Positions 1 through 7,548 are shown, counted from the stretch's first letter. The stretch: 12,709 nucleotides of DNA from Methylococcaceae bacterium (GCA_021647585.1 JAKIUK010000094.1:1-12709); one strand, 5' to 3'. Notes: generated by a model from the letters alone, not told the origin. Translations and numbers: made by a program.

Positions 1-80
1 CCCGTCATTCCTGCATTCTGTTAGCAGGAATCTATTTTTTGCATGAATAGATCCCCGATAAAATACCTCGGGGATGACGG
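1..80. repeat. Palindromic intergenic repeat with three internal hairpins
   Basis: The ends are inverted copies of each other (CCGTCATTCC near position 2 against GGGGATGACGG at 70-80). Inside lie three consecutive small inverted repeats: TCCTGC/GCAGGA (about 10-29), ATCTATT/AATAGAT (30-36 and 46-52) and TCCCCGA/TCGGGGA (about 52-74). This is the style of short, non-coding, mobile palindromic units (REP or MITE-like) that are scattered between genes in many proteobacteria. It has no coding capacity. The left end may continue beyond the window, so the true boundary on that side is not certain. Confidence 0.7.
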
Positions 81-124
81 TGTGTAAGGTGTCACCGTTT
101 TTCTCATCTATAAGGCGGAGACTC

Positions 125-217
125 ATGAGTAATCAGGTAAACTTTAGTCAGATATTTGCTAGCAACTGTGGTTCAACCATTTTTCTTGGTTTGATGCTAT
201 TTTATTCGAACATGTAA
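125..217 (+). CDS. Possible 30-residue small hydrophobic peptide
   Basis: I do not recognise this ORF. It starts with ATG, preceded by AAGGCGGAG at 112-120, a near-consensus Shine-Dalgarno sequence, and ends at TAA. The peptide has a polar N-terminal half (starting MSNQVNFSQ) and a hydrophobic C-terminal half (about residues 18-27, TIFLGLMLFY), so a short membrane-associated peptide or a leader peptide is conceivable. A hairpin (283-309) and a strong intrinsic terminator (328-359) follow about 65 and 110 nt downstream, which suggests a short dedicated transcript. No clear promoter was found, partly because the palindromic repeat at 1-80 sits immediately upstream. The ORF is short enough to occur by chance; the ribosome binding site and terminator are the main support. 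Confidence 0.35.
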   Translation: MSNQVNFSQIFASNCGSTIFLGLMLFYSNM

Positions 218-282
218 TTAACTCACATTTATAGCGTGAATACTTCACTGAATAATTTTTGTTAAAGAGTCAAAATAAACGT

Positions 283-309
283 AACGTAAAAGGGTGCTTC
301 CTTTACGTT
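283..309 (+). other. RNA hairpin upstream of terminator
   Basis: AACGTAAA at 283-290 pairs with TTTACGTT at 302-309. Two more G-C pairs follow after a one-base bulge (GG 292-293 with CC 300-301), closing a GTGCTT loop. No U-tract follows, so it is not itself a terminator. It probably is a structural element in the 3' part of the short transcript ending at 359. Confidence 0.5.
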
Positions 310-327
310 TCCTTCCTAAAATTATTG

Positions 328-359
328 CCCTGGCTGCAGAGATAGCGCCAGGGTTTTTT
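328..359 (+). terminator. Rho-independent terminator
   Basis: A perfect 7-bp GC-rich stem, CCCTGGC (328-334) with GCCAGGG (347-353), is followed directly by six T residues. This is a textbook intrinsic terminator reading rightward. It lies 111 nt after the small ORF ending at 217, and no other candidate gene stands between them, so it likely ends that transcript or a small RNA. Confidence 0.85.
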
Positions 360-558
360 CTTTATAGAGTGATAACTGGGTGATGAACTTGTTGTAGGTC
401 CTATTCGTATGTCCCACAAGATTTTGCATAAATTTCAGTTTAGTATTGATGACAATACATAGGGTAATGTGACTTTTGTTTTTATGGCTATTAGCGATAG
501 TTACTTAGTTAATAATTCACTATGAGTTAATAATTTGGTAATAATAGTATGATTAATC
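360..558. other. Intergenic region with an 18-bp-spaced direct repeat
   Basis: No gene is visible here. The sequence AGTTAATAATT occurs twice in direct orientation at 507-517 and 525-535, 18 bp apart, just upstream of the predicted promoter of the DUF1499 gene (-35 at 559). A looser third echo (GGTAATAATAG, about 537-547) follows. This could be a regulator binding site or simply AT-rich drift. Confidence 0.35.
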
Positions 559-587
559 TTGTCCAATGTCTGGGGGTATGATATTAA
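559..587 (+). promoter_or_regulatory. Predicted sigma-70 promoter of the DUF1499 gene
   Basis: TTGTCC (559-564) and TATTAA (582-587) are separated by 17 bp. The -10 is preceded by TGA, which makes an extended -10 (TGN) element. Transcription would start near 594, giving a leader of roughly 34 nt before the ATG at 628. This is a pattern match only. Confidence 0.45.
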
Positions 588-627
588 AACAACTTAGTAA
601 TTTTTCTGTAAAATTCACATTACCTAA

Positions 628-1065
628 ATGAATCATAAAATTAAACTACAATGCACTTATGTTTTATTAATAACGCTTTCATTTTCTGCTTTTTCAGCCC
701 AGGAGATACCATTAACAATGAAACTTAAACAATGTCCAAATTCGCCTAATTGTGTTTCCAGTCAAAGTCATTCTGAGTCAAGTAGGATAACACCATTGTC
801 TTATAAATTATCAGAAACAGAAGCTATGGAAAAGATTAAAAACATCATATTAGGGCTACCCCGCACTAAACTTATAAAACAGACTAATCAATTTTTGCAT
901 ATCGAGTTTAAAACGGCTATTTTAAGATTTGTTGATGATGTTGACATTGTCATTAATGATAATGAAAAAGTAATTCATCTGCGATCAGCATCAAGGCTTG
1001 GCTACTGGGATTTAGGGACCAACAGACGCAGGATTGAAATTATTAAGAAAAAATTCATGGAATAA
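628..1065 (+). CDS. DUF1499 family exported protein
   Basis: A 145-residue protein with an N-terminal signal peptide: basic start, hydrophobic stretch at about residues 11-22, probable cleavage after the FSA region near residue 24. The mature part carries the family hallmark CPNSPNCVSSQ (about residues 36-46) and the C-terminal signature FVDDVDIVI...HLRSASRLGYWDLG with NRRRIE after it. These match the DUF1499 (PF07386) pattern, whose members are small secreted or membrane-anchored proteins of unknown biochemical function; the length is typical. The ATG at 628 is the first possible start because an in-frame TAA directly precedes it. No convincing Shine-Dalgarno sequence is seen. The gene stands alone, with no operon partner on the same strand. 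Family assignment is confident; function is unknown. Confidence 0.85.
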   Translation: MNHKIKLQCTYVLLITLSFSAFSAQEIPLTMKLKQCPNSPNCVSSQSHSESSRITPLSYKLSETEAMEKIKNIILGLPRTKLIKQTNQFLHIEFKTAILRFVDDVDIVINDNEKVIHLRSASRLGYWDLGTNRRRIEIIKKKFME

Positions 1066-1240
1066 TCATACCGATCTAGAGCATAGAGTTGAACTTGGCC
1101 ATCTAATGAGAAAGGATATTATCAAAACTACCTTGCAACTCTTGGCTTTAATTGAGGAGTAAAACCTATGCAACAAACATATGCAACATTGCTTGCTCGA
1201 GATGAAACTCAGTTGCTGCTTATAAATAATTTATAGTCAA
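1066..1240. other. Spacer with two tandem micro-ORFs and an AT palindrome
   Basis: Two very short ORFs follow each other on the plus strand: 1106-1162 (18 residues, MRKDIIKTTLQLLALIEE) and 1168-1236 (22 residues, starting MQQTYATLLARD). The second start is 5 nt after the first stop and is preceded by GAGGAG at 1154-1159, a good ribosome binding site lying in the end of the first ORF. Neither peptide is recognised, and they may be debris. TATAAAT/ATTTATA (1221-1235) is a perfect AT palindrome just past the 3' end of the tRNA gene, too weak to be called a terminator. Confidence 0.25.
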
Positions 1241-1327
1241 TGGTGCCGAGGAGAGGACTTGAACCTCCACGGGGTTACCCCCACTAGCACCTGAAGCTAG
1301 CGTGTCTACCAATTTCACCACCTCGGC
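1241..1327 (-). tRNA. tRNA-Leu (anticodon CAG)
   Basis: Read on the minus strand, the 5' end GCCGAGG pairs with CCTCGGC before the discriminator A and an encoded CCA end. The D arm (GGTAGACAC), anticodon arm (CTAGC TTCAGGT GCTAG, anticodon CAG), a long class II variable arm and the T-loop motif GTTCAAGTC are all visible. The 87-nt length and the long variable arm are typical of bacterial tRNA-Leu, and the anticodon loop matches the known tRNA-Leu(CAG) pattern. It decodes CTG. A near-consensus promoter lies immediately upstream on the same strand. tRNA genes are common integration sites, but no integrase or second copy of the 3' end was seen. Confidence 0.96.
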
Positions 1328-1345
1328 TTTGCTGTTTCTCCCACA

Positions 1346-1374
1346 AATATACAATTAAGTTTATTTTTTGTCAA
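1346..1374 (-). promoter_or_regulatory. Strong sigma-70 promoter of tRNA-Leu
   Basis: On the minus strand a perfect -35 TTGACA (plus-strand 1369-1374) is followed after exactly 17 bp by -10 TATATT (1346-1351). Transcription would start near 1338-1340, about 12 nt before the mature tRNA end at 1327. The near-consensus elements fit the high expression expected of a tRNA gene. Confidence 0.85.
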
Positions 1375-1692
1375 AAAATATTGATAGCCCAAAACCACAC
1401 ATAGAGTCACAAAATTGATTTTCATGCTTTAATTCCGTTGATTGTATCAAAGGATAATCTAACTATTCGTCCAAACTTCTAGATTCGAAACAATGCTACA
1501 GTAGATATAACCTTGCCTCGTCATCTCAGGACTCTCATATAGGCTTGTAATCATTTGGTTCAAAATTTTTCATCTTTATAATTTAAGTAAGGGTATGAAG
1601 CGATTTGTTCTTAACTAAATAGTAGCTAAAAAATTAAAGCGTTTTCAATATTAAACTATTTGCAAAAAAAATTAATGATCAACTGATTTATC
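1375..1692. other. AT-rich intergenic region without visible genes
   Basis: Both strands were read for coding potential and structure. Stops are frequent in all frames and no RNA gene, strong hairpin or clear promoter was recognised between the tRNA promoter and the MITE at 1693. Confidence 0.6.
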
Positions 1693-1857
1693 TAGGAGGC
1701 TGTCCGAGAATAGAAACCGTAGCGAGGGGAACTCATTTTGAGTCAGTTTTTTTGATTATTTAAGGCGAATAGTTGCGCTATTAAACGAAAATGATCAGAA
1801 AAATTGGCCGAAATGGGCTTTTCCGCAGTAGGTTTTCTATTATCGGACAGCCTCCTA
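1693..1857. mobile_element. 165-bp foldback MITE with TA at both ends
   Basis: The two ends are near-perfect inverted repeats of about 24 bp: the left begins TAGGAGGCTGTCCGAGAATA (1693 onward) and the right, read in reverse complement, begins TAGGAGGCTGTCCGATAATA. One mismatch is seen in that stretch. The outermost TA (1693-1694 and 1856-1857) fits a TA target duplication. The similarity continues inward as an imperfect palindrome to a small centre around TTGCG (about 1774-1778), so one strand could fold into a single long hairpin. There is no transposase ORF, so this is a non-autonomous element. The TA target and ends suggest mobilisation by an IS630/Tc1-mariner or IS5-group transposase elsewhere; which one cannot be told here. 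Confidence 0.85.
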
Positions 1858-1867
1858 ATACTATTAA

Positions 1868-1940
1868 CCGTATAGGCAACATCCAGATTGAAATAATTGT
1901 TATATAAACTACTATTTAATTAATAGAGTTGTCTATACGG
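1868..1940 (+). promoter_or_regulatory. Inverted repeat flanking the probable promoter region of the signalling operon
   Basis: CCGTATAGGCAAC (1868-1880) and GTTGTCTATACGG (1928-1940) are inverted copies with one mismatch, which would be a G-U pair in RNA, separated by 47 bp. Between them lie a possible -35 TTGAAA (1888-1893) with a weak TATTTA-like -10 (about 1913-1918) and an inner palindrome CTATT/AATAG (1912-1926). The arms could be paired operator half-sites that loop DNA over the promoter, or, if transcription starts upstream, a long stem in the leader. The right arm is 18 nt before the ATG at 1959. The regulatory role is inferred. Confidence 0.5.
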
Positions 1941-1958
1941 AAATAATTAAAGATAGTA

Positions 1959-3128
1959 ATGTTTAAACTAAACAATCATCAATCAATCATTCCATTTCAT
2001 TTTACAATATTACTATTGATTTTTTTTGTTTGTAGCTTCAGTACAGGTGCAAATGCAGCAAGCTCAAGTAAAACAACTATCAAGGCACTCTATATCCCAT
2101 TAGCAGATCATTATGCTGCATTAGTAGCTTATGAACGCTACCGCGATAAAATGCATTATGCCGATTTTCAACTGCAACAAATGAAAAGCTGGGATTTGTT
2201 GCAAGCCTATTTTCAATCCGGTGAGGTTGATATGGCTTACGTGACGGCTCCACTGGCTATTTCAATGTTCCAAGACAACCCCCATTTTCGTTGGATAGGC
2301 TTGATGCACCGAGATGGCAATGCATTGGCAATTAATGAAATACTTAATAAAGAGGTACAATTGCCTGTTAGTCGTAGAGCACGACAACCGAATGCCAAAG
2401 TGGCTGAGGCACTGTTAAAAGCATATAAAACGAATGTCCAGGTGACCGAAATAGGCGTGCCTCATCTTTTATCCACCCATAGTGTTGCACTCTATAGCTA
2501 TCTAAAAAACCATAATCTAATTTTGGCTTTCAAACCCCATTACCCAGGAGAGGTTCTGGCTATTGCTGTTTCTCCACCAAAATCACCTGCTTTCATTCTG
2601 GGCAAAAAAAACCGGGCTAAGCCTGCTGCATTTGAGCAATCGTTACCTTGGGCAGATATTGTAGAAACCGAGGGCTATGGATATGTAGCCTGGTATTCAA
2701 AAGATGTATTGCCTTGGCCACATGGACATGTGGAATGTATTGCGCTGGCAACGGATCAGGCTATAAAGGGTAAATTCGATGCGGTAAAGGAAGTGATGCA
2801 TTATATTCACAAAGCAGGTGCTGATATAGAACAAGCCAGAGAAGAAGGGGGTGTAGCCTTAGAACAGATCGTGGCAATAATACGTAAACATATTCCAGCA
2901 CATAGCCAGCAAGCAATAATTGCCAGCTTATCACCTGAACTGCGTGTTATTAACTATCAGCATCTTAATGTTGATAAACCGGGTTTGCAACTGATTATGG
3001 ATTTGGCAATAGAAGCAGGTATTTTGAAAGCCCCTGTAGATATTGATGAATTTGCTGATGAACGTTTTACAGTCGCTGAAACTGATATTTCAACCAAGCA
3101 AACGGGTATTCCTTCAGCATATGAATAA
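1959..3128 (+). CDS. Periplasmic NrtA/SsuA-like substrate-binding protein, probable sensor partner
   Basis: A 389-residue protein with a clear signal peptide: hydrophobic core at about residues 15-28 and an ANA-A cleavage site after residue 33. The mature part follows the NMT1/NrtA-type (PF13379-like) pattern: IPLADHYAALVAYE near residue 46, QMKSWDLLQAYFQSGEVDMA (about 74-93) with VTAPLAI, then HRDGNALAI, which resemble nitrate, bicarbonate, taurine and sulfonate binding proteins. The ligand cannot be told. No cysteine lipobox is seen, so it should be free in the periplasm. Such proteins normally deliver a solute to an ABC permease, but no permease or ATPase gene is here. Instead the stop codon overlaps the start of a hybrid histidine kinase by 8 nt (ATGAATAA). 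By analogy with LuxP/LuxQ and TorT/TorS, it probably binds a ligand and controls the kinase. The ATG at 1959 has only a weak AG-rich ribosome binding site. Confidence 0.85.
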   Translation: MFKLNNHQSIIPFHFTILLLIFFVCSFSTGANAASSSKTTIKALYIPLADHYAALVAYERYRDKMHYADFQLQQMKSWDLLQAYFQSGEVDMAYVTAPLAISMFQDNPHFRWIGLMHRDGNALAINEILNKEVQLPVSRRARQPNAKVAEALLKAYKTNVQVTEIGVPHLLSTHSVALYSYLKNHNLILAFKPHYPGEVLAIAVSPPKSPAFILGKKNRAKPAAFEQSLPWADIVETEGYGYVAWYSKDVLPWPHGHVECIALATDQAIKGKFDAVKEVMHYIHKAGADIEQAREEGGVALEQIVAIIRKHIPAHSQQAIIASLSPELRVINYQHLNVDKPGLQLIMDLAIEAGILKAPVDIDEFADERFTVAETDISTKQTGIPSAYE

Positions 3129-6100
3129 ATCTCATAAACCTGTTCAGAAAATAAGGCGGGTAGGGTTCCTTCATTCTATTAAATATACACTATTAGTATG
3201 GTTTCTAGTGCTGGCTTTATTACCTATGATTTTAACTGCCTGGATTGGTTACCAAAGAGCTTCAGAAAGTTTACGTGTAGCTGCTGCCGACTTACTGGTG
3301 CAGGCTTCAGTGTCAAATAGTCGGTTTATTAAAAACTGGTTTGAATTCCGGTTTTTGGATATTCTTCAGCAGGCAGAGGATCGTCATACAAAGATTTTAT
3401 TTGATCAACTGCTAACTGGCTGGCAGCAAGAGGGTGGACTGTTACCTGACTATGTCAAAAGTTACCATTGGGCGCAGCTAGTCAATCAATATGATGAAGA
3501 CCTGATCATAATGATGAAAAATTATGACTATATTTATAATATTTTTTTGATCGATCTTAAGGGAAATGTGCTTTATAGCATTGCTCGGGATTCTGATTTA
3601 GGAAGTAATTTGTTTTCCGGTGAATTACAGAATACGATTTTTTCGCAAACAGTTAAAACCAGCCTAAATACAGGTCAAACACTGGTAAGTGATTTAGAAC
3701 ACTATGGGCCCAATAATAAATTAGCAGGATTTATTATAACCCCGGTTCTAAATGAATCAGGCCATAAAATGGGTTTAATTGCAATACAACTTGTGATGAG
3801 TCGTGTTTTCTCTACTATCGATAAAAACACTCAGCAAGGCAATTCAGTGCAACACTATATTGTTGGTAGTGATGGTTTGCTGCGTACTGAACTGAGACAA
3901 GGCACTAGTGATGTTTTAAAAAAATATATTGATACAGAACAATTTAAGCTCTGGAAGCTAGAGCATGATAAACCAAGTTCTTTTGCTGATGATATGCAGG
4001 AAACTGCATTTGAATATATCGGTCCATCAGGTCAATCCGTGATCGGTATTCATCATGCGATACGCTTGGCAGGTGTTAATTGGGTGTTGATCTCAGAAAT
4101 CAATCGCAATGAAGCTTTGGCAACCGCATTCTGGTTAAAGCAGTTCACCTTGGGAATGGTTGCATTAACCGGTTTGATTGTTGCCGGGTTGGCTTCTATG
4201 CAAGCGCGACGCTTGAGCAGGCCAATTATAGATTTGGTAGATGCTACACGAGCTGCAGAAAGTGGTGACTTAACTCAGGTTGTGACTGTAAAGGCTAATA
4301 ATGAAATAGGTATTCTGGCTGATGCATTCAATAAAATGTTGAAAGTACGACAACAACAATGGGAAACGCTGGAAGAAAGTAATAGCATTGCGCAACAAGC
4401 CTTGGCAGAACTGACAGAACAGAAGTTTGCAATGGACCAGCATGCTATTGTCAGCATTACCAATGTTAAAGGTGATATTACCCTGATAAATGATAAGTTT
4501 TGTGAAATCAGTGGATACAGTCGTAATGAGTTGATAGGTCAGAATCATCGGTTGCTTAACTCAGCTTATCATGACAGACACTTTTTTGGTGATATGTACC
4601 GTACCATTGCTAGTGGTAATGTTTGGCATGGTGAAATCTGTAATAAAGCCAAAGATGGTTATTTGTATTGGGTAGAAAGCACTATTGTGCCTTTTAAAGA
4701 TAATGAAGGTAAGCCACAAAGTTATATAGCTATTCGTACAGATATAAGTGAACGGAAACGATCTGAATTAGCTGTAAAAGAAAGTAACAGTCAGATGGAA
4801 TTGGTGATGGCAAGTACAGGTGTCGGTGTTTGGGATTGGCAGATGTTGACGGGGAAGATTGATTTTAATGCGCGCTGGGCTGCGATAACGGGTTATACCC
4901 TGGATGAATTGAGACCCTTTGTTATGCAAACCTGGACAGCTATGGTACATCCTAAAGATTTGATGGCTTCCAATCAGGCCATGGAAAAACATTTTGACGG
5001 TGTAGCAGACCGTTATGAGTGTGAAATTCGATTAAAGCATAAAAAAGGTCACTGGGTATGGGTATTGGACACCGGGCGTTTGGTAGAACGGGATGAAAAT
5101 GGATTTCCTCAACGGATGATCGGAACACTTCTGGATATATCGGAGCGAAAAAAGGCCGAACTACGTCAGCAACAAAATGAACAAAAATTTCTTGAATTAT
5201 TTCGTAGCTCAGATGATGCCATGTTACTGATGGATAAAGACACATTTATCGATTGTAATGCTGCGGCTGCCAAATTGCTGGGATTCAGTGATACAAATCA
5301 GTTATTGCAATATCATCCATGGGATCTATCCCCCCCAACACAACCTGATGGACAAGATTCATTAAAAAAAGCAAAAAAAATGATTCTTATTGCTTTAGAG
5401 AAAGGGGTGAACCGGTTCGAATGGGAACATAGAAAGCAAACTGGAGAATCTATTCTAGTTGAGGTGTCTTTAGCACATACGCCTATTTTAATCGGTGGCA
5501 AAACTGTCATTCATTGTATATGGCGTGACTTAACCCGAATCAAACAGGCTGAAGCTGATTTAGTTCAGGCCAAGGAAATAGCAGAAGCGGCGAATAAAAC
5601 TAAAAGCGAATTTCTGGCTAATATGAGCCATGAAATTCGTACGCCTATGAACGGTGTTATCGGTATGACTGAGCTATTACTGGATGATAACCTGGAACCG
5701 GAGCAGCATAAACGCGCTTTAACCATTAAGCGTAGTGCTGATTCATTATTAACCATTATTAATGATATTCTTGATTTTTCTAAAATTGAAGCAGGCAAAT
5801 TGGATCTGGAGATACTGGACTTTGACTTGGGCACACTATTAGAAGATATTGCAGATACATTCGCTTTGCGTGCAATTGAATCAGATCTGGAGTTTATTTG
5901 TTCTGCCAATCCAACAATACCCCTTTGGTATAAAGGTGATCCAGGTCGTATACGCCAAATTTTGACAAATCTGGTAGGTAATGCCATTAAATTTACTGCC
6001 CAGGGTGAAGTTTCCGTGCATTATGAATTAATTACAGCTGAGGATGGGCAGGCATTATTACGCTTTGCAGTTAAGGATACTGGAATTGGCCTAAGTGCGG

Positions 6101-7548
6101 AGCAACAACAAAACCTGTTTCAGAAATTTAGTCAGGCAGATGGTTCAACAACTCGTAAATATGGAGGTACAGGATTAGGGCTTGCGATTTCAAAACAGCT
6201 GGTTGAAATGATGGGGGGCAAAATTGGAATTGAGAGTAAGTTAGAACATGGTTCTACTTTCTGGTTTACTCTGGTTTTAGAGCAGGTGGAAGCTAAAGCA
6301 TCATCACTACAAACTCATGATTTACGTGATGAAAATATTTTAGTTGTGGATGACAATGCCACCAATCGCCTGGTATTTGGTGAGTTTTTTAAAGCATGGC
6401 AAGTACCTTATGATCTGGTTGAAAGTGGGCCACGAGCACTGCAAACCATGTATGATGCGGTGGACAATGAAACCCCGTACACTATGGTATTGATTGACAG
6501 ACGAATGCCAGGTATGGATGGTGTCATACTGGGTAATTCAATTCGCAATGATGAACAATTGTCATCTACCCGACTTGCTTTAATAGCGTCGCATGGTCAA
6601 CGAGGAGATGCAAAAAAAATGCATGAACACGGCTTTGATGCCTATTTGACTAAACCTGTCCATCAGTCTGAATTATATTCTGCATTATTACAATTGGCCG
6701 GGTTGCAATCTGATAAACCTACTGAGGCAATGATTACTCGTTATACAGCGCGAGAACAGCAACCCAATTTTCAGGCAAAAGCATTAGTGGTGGATGACAA
6801 CAATGTTAATCAAGTCGTCGCGCGAGGTATGTTGGCCAAATTTGGTATTGAAGCCGATATTGCGAATAATGGACAAGACGCTTTAGATTTGTTGACAGAG
6901 TTTAATTATGACCTGGTTTTTATGGATTGCCAAATGCCAGTTATGGATGGATATACAGCGACACAGCATATTCGTGACTCCCAATCATCAGTGCAAAATC
7001 ACCGTATTCCTGTCATTGCAATGACTGCCAATGCTATGCAAGGAGATAGGGAAAAATGTATGGCAGTTGGAATGGATGATTTTATAGCTAAGCCTGTCGA
7101 TCCAATTAAACTGCATAAGGTATTGGAACAATGGTTGAAAACGAGCCATAAATCAGAGCAAAATTCAGAGGTTGAATCGATACTAATTGCTGATACAGCT
7201 ACTGATGAAGATGAACAGCCTATCTTTGATTATGCTGCCATGAGTGAAAGGTTAATGGATGATAAAGAATTAATACAAGTTATTGCTGATGCTTATTTAA
7301 GTGATATGCCAATTCAAATAAAACAGCTAAAAACTTTAGTTCAAGAAGGCAATATTGAGCAGGCCGCTGCTCAAGCACATAAAATTAAAGGAGCATCATC
7401 TAATGTTGCTGCAATGAAATTGAGTGACTTGGCATTTAAAATGGAACAAGCGGGTAAAACTGGGGATATAGAATTGATACGCCAGCATATAATGGCATTG
7501 GAACAATGTTTTGAACAATTAAAATCCACAATGGAGGAAACCATTTAA
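3121..7548 (+). CDS. Hybrid histidine kinase (dCache-like, HAMP, 3 PAS, HisKA, HATPase, 2 REC, HPt)
   Basis: A 1475-residue inner-membrane sensor kinase. Order: TM1 (about 22-44), periplasmic region of about 295 residues with double-Cache-like sequence, TM2 (342-360), HAMP (361-409), PAS1 (about 438-550), PAS2 (559-680), PAS3 (690-811), then HisKA with phosphoacceptor H837 in SHEIRTPMNG. The HATPase has N954 (N box), DTGIGL 986-991 and GGTGLGL 1015-1021. Receiver 1 has D1077, D1078, phospho-site D1126 and K1178; receiver 2 has D1225, D1226, D1269 and K1324; the HPt domain has H1420 in AHKIKGAS. All catalytic residues are intact, so a full H-D-H phosphorelay is possible. An in-frame TTG at 3043 would add 26 residues inside the upstream gene. 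I prefer the ATG at 3121, which leaves a basic N-terminus directly before TM1 and an 8-nt overlap typical of translational coupling. The stop overlaps the next start (TAATG). Confidence 0.93.
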   Translation: MNKSHKPVQKIRRVGFLHSIKYTLLVWFLVLALLPMILTAWIGYQRASESLRVAAADLLVQASVSNSRFIKNWFEFRFLDILQQAEDRHTKILFDQLLTGWQQEGGLLPDYVKSYHWAQLVNQYDEDLIIMMKNYDYIYNIFLIDLKGNVLYSIARDSDLGSNLFSGELQNTIFSQTVKTSLNTGQTLVSDLEHYGPNNKLAGFIITPVLNESGHKMGLIAIQLVMSRVFSTIDKNTQQGNSVQHYIVGSDGLLRTELRQGTSDVLKKYIDTEQFKLWKLEHDKPSSFADDMQETAFEYIGPSGQSVIGIHHAIRLAGVNWVLISEINRNEALATAFWLKQFTLGMVALTGLIVAGLASMQARRLSRPIIDLVDATRAAESGDLTQVVTVKANNEIGILADAFNKMLKVRQQQWETLEESNSIAQQALAELTEQKFAMDQHAIVSITNVKGDITLINDKFCEISGYSRNELIGQNHRLLNSAYHDRHFFGDMYRTIASGNVWHGEICNKAKDGYLYWVESTIVPFKDNEGKPQSYIAIRTDISERKRSELAVKESNSQMELVMASTGVGVWDWQMLTGKIDFNARWAAITGYTLDELRPFVMQTWTAMVHPKDLMASNQAMEKHFDGVADRYECEIRLKHKKGHWVWVLDTGRLVERDENGFPQRMIGTLLDISERKKAELRQQQNEQKFLELFRSSDDAMLLMDKDTFIDCNAAAAKLLGFSDTNQLLQYHPWDLSPPTQPDGQDSLKKAKKMILIALEKGVNRFEWEHRKQTGESILVEVSLAHTPILIGGKTVIHCIWRDLTRIKQAEADLVQAKEIAEAANKTKSEFLANMSHEIRTPMNGVIGMTELLLDDNLEPEQHKRALTIKRSADSLLTIINDILDFSKIEAGKLDLEILDFDLGTLLEDIADTFALRAIESDLEFICSANPTIPLWYKGDPGRIRQILTNLVGNAIKFTAQGEVSVHYELITAEDGQALLRFAVKDTGIGLSAEQQQNLFQKFSQADGSTTRKYGGTGLGLAISKQLVEMMGGKIGIESKLEHGSTFWFTLVLEQVEAKASSLQTHDLRDENILVVDDNATNRLVFGEFFKAWQVPYDLVESGPRALQTMYDAVDNETPYTMVLIDRRMPGMDGVILGNSIRNDEQLSSTRLALIASHGQRGDAKKMHEHGFDAYLTKPVHQSELYSALLQLAGLQSDKPTEAMITRYTAREQQPNFQAKALVVDDNNVNQVVARGMLAKFGIEADIANNGQDALDLLTEFNYDLVFMDCQMPVMDGYTATQHIRDSQSSVQNHRIPVIAMTANAMQGDREKCMAVGMDDFIAKPVDPIKLHKVLEQWLKTSHKSEQNSEVESILIADTATDEDEQPIFDYAAMSERLMDDKELIQVIADAYLSDMPIQIKQLKTLVQEGNIEQAAAQAHKIKGASSNVAAMKLSDLAFKMEQAGKTGDIELIRQHIMALEQCFEQLKSTMEETI

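Noticed and set aside
1241..1327. tRNA gene as an integration site for a genomic island
   Set aside because: No integrase, no duplicated tRNA 3' end and no phage or plasmid genes are visible in the window.
3043..3120. N-terminal extension of the kinase from a TTG codon
   Set aside because: It lies wholly within the binding-protein gene and adds a segment that does not belong to the membrane-anchor pattern; the ATG at 3121 is a better start.
4270..5987. Several minus-strand open frames of 62-140 codons across the kinase gene
   Set aside because: They lie opposite strongly conserved PAS and kinase coding sequence, have no family-like motifs and no ribosome binding sites that stand out; they are shadows of the sense gene.
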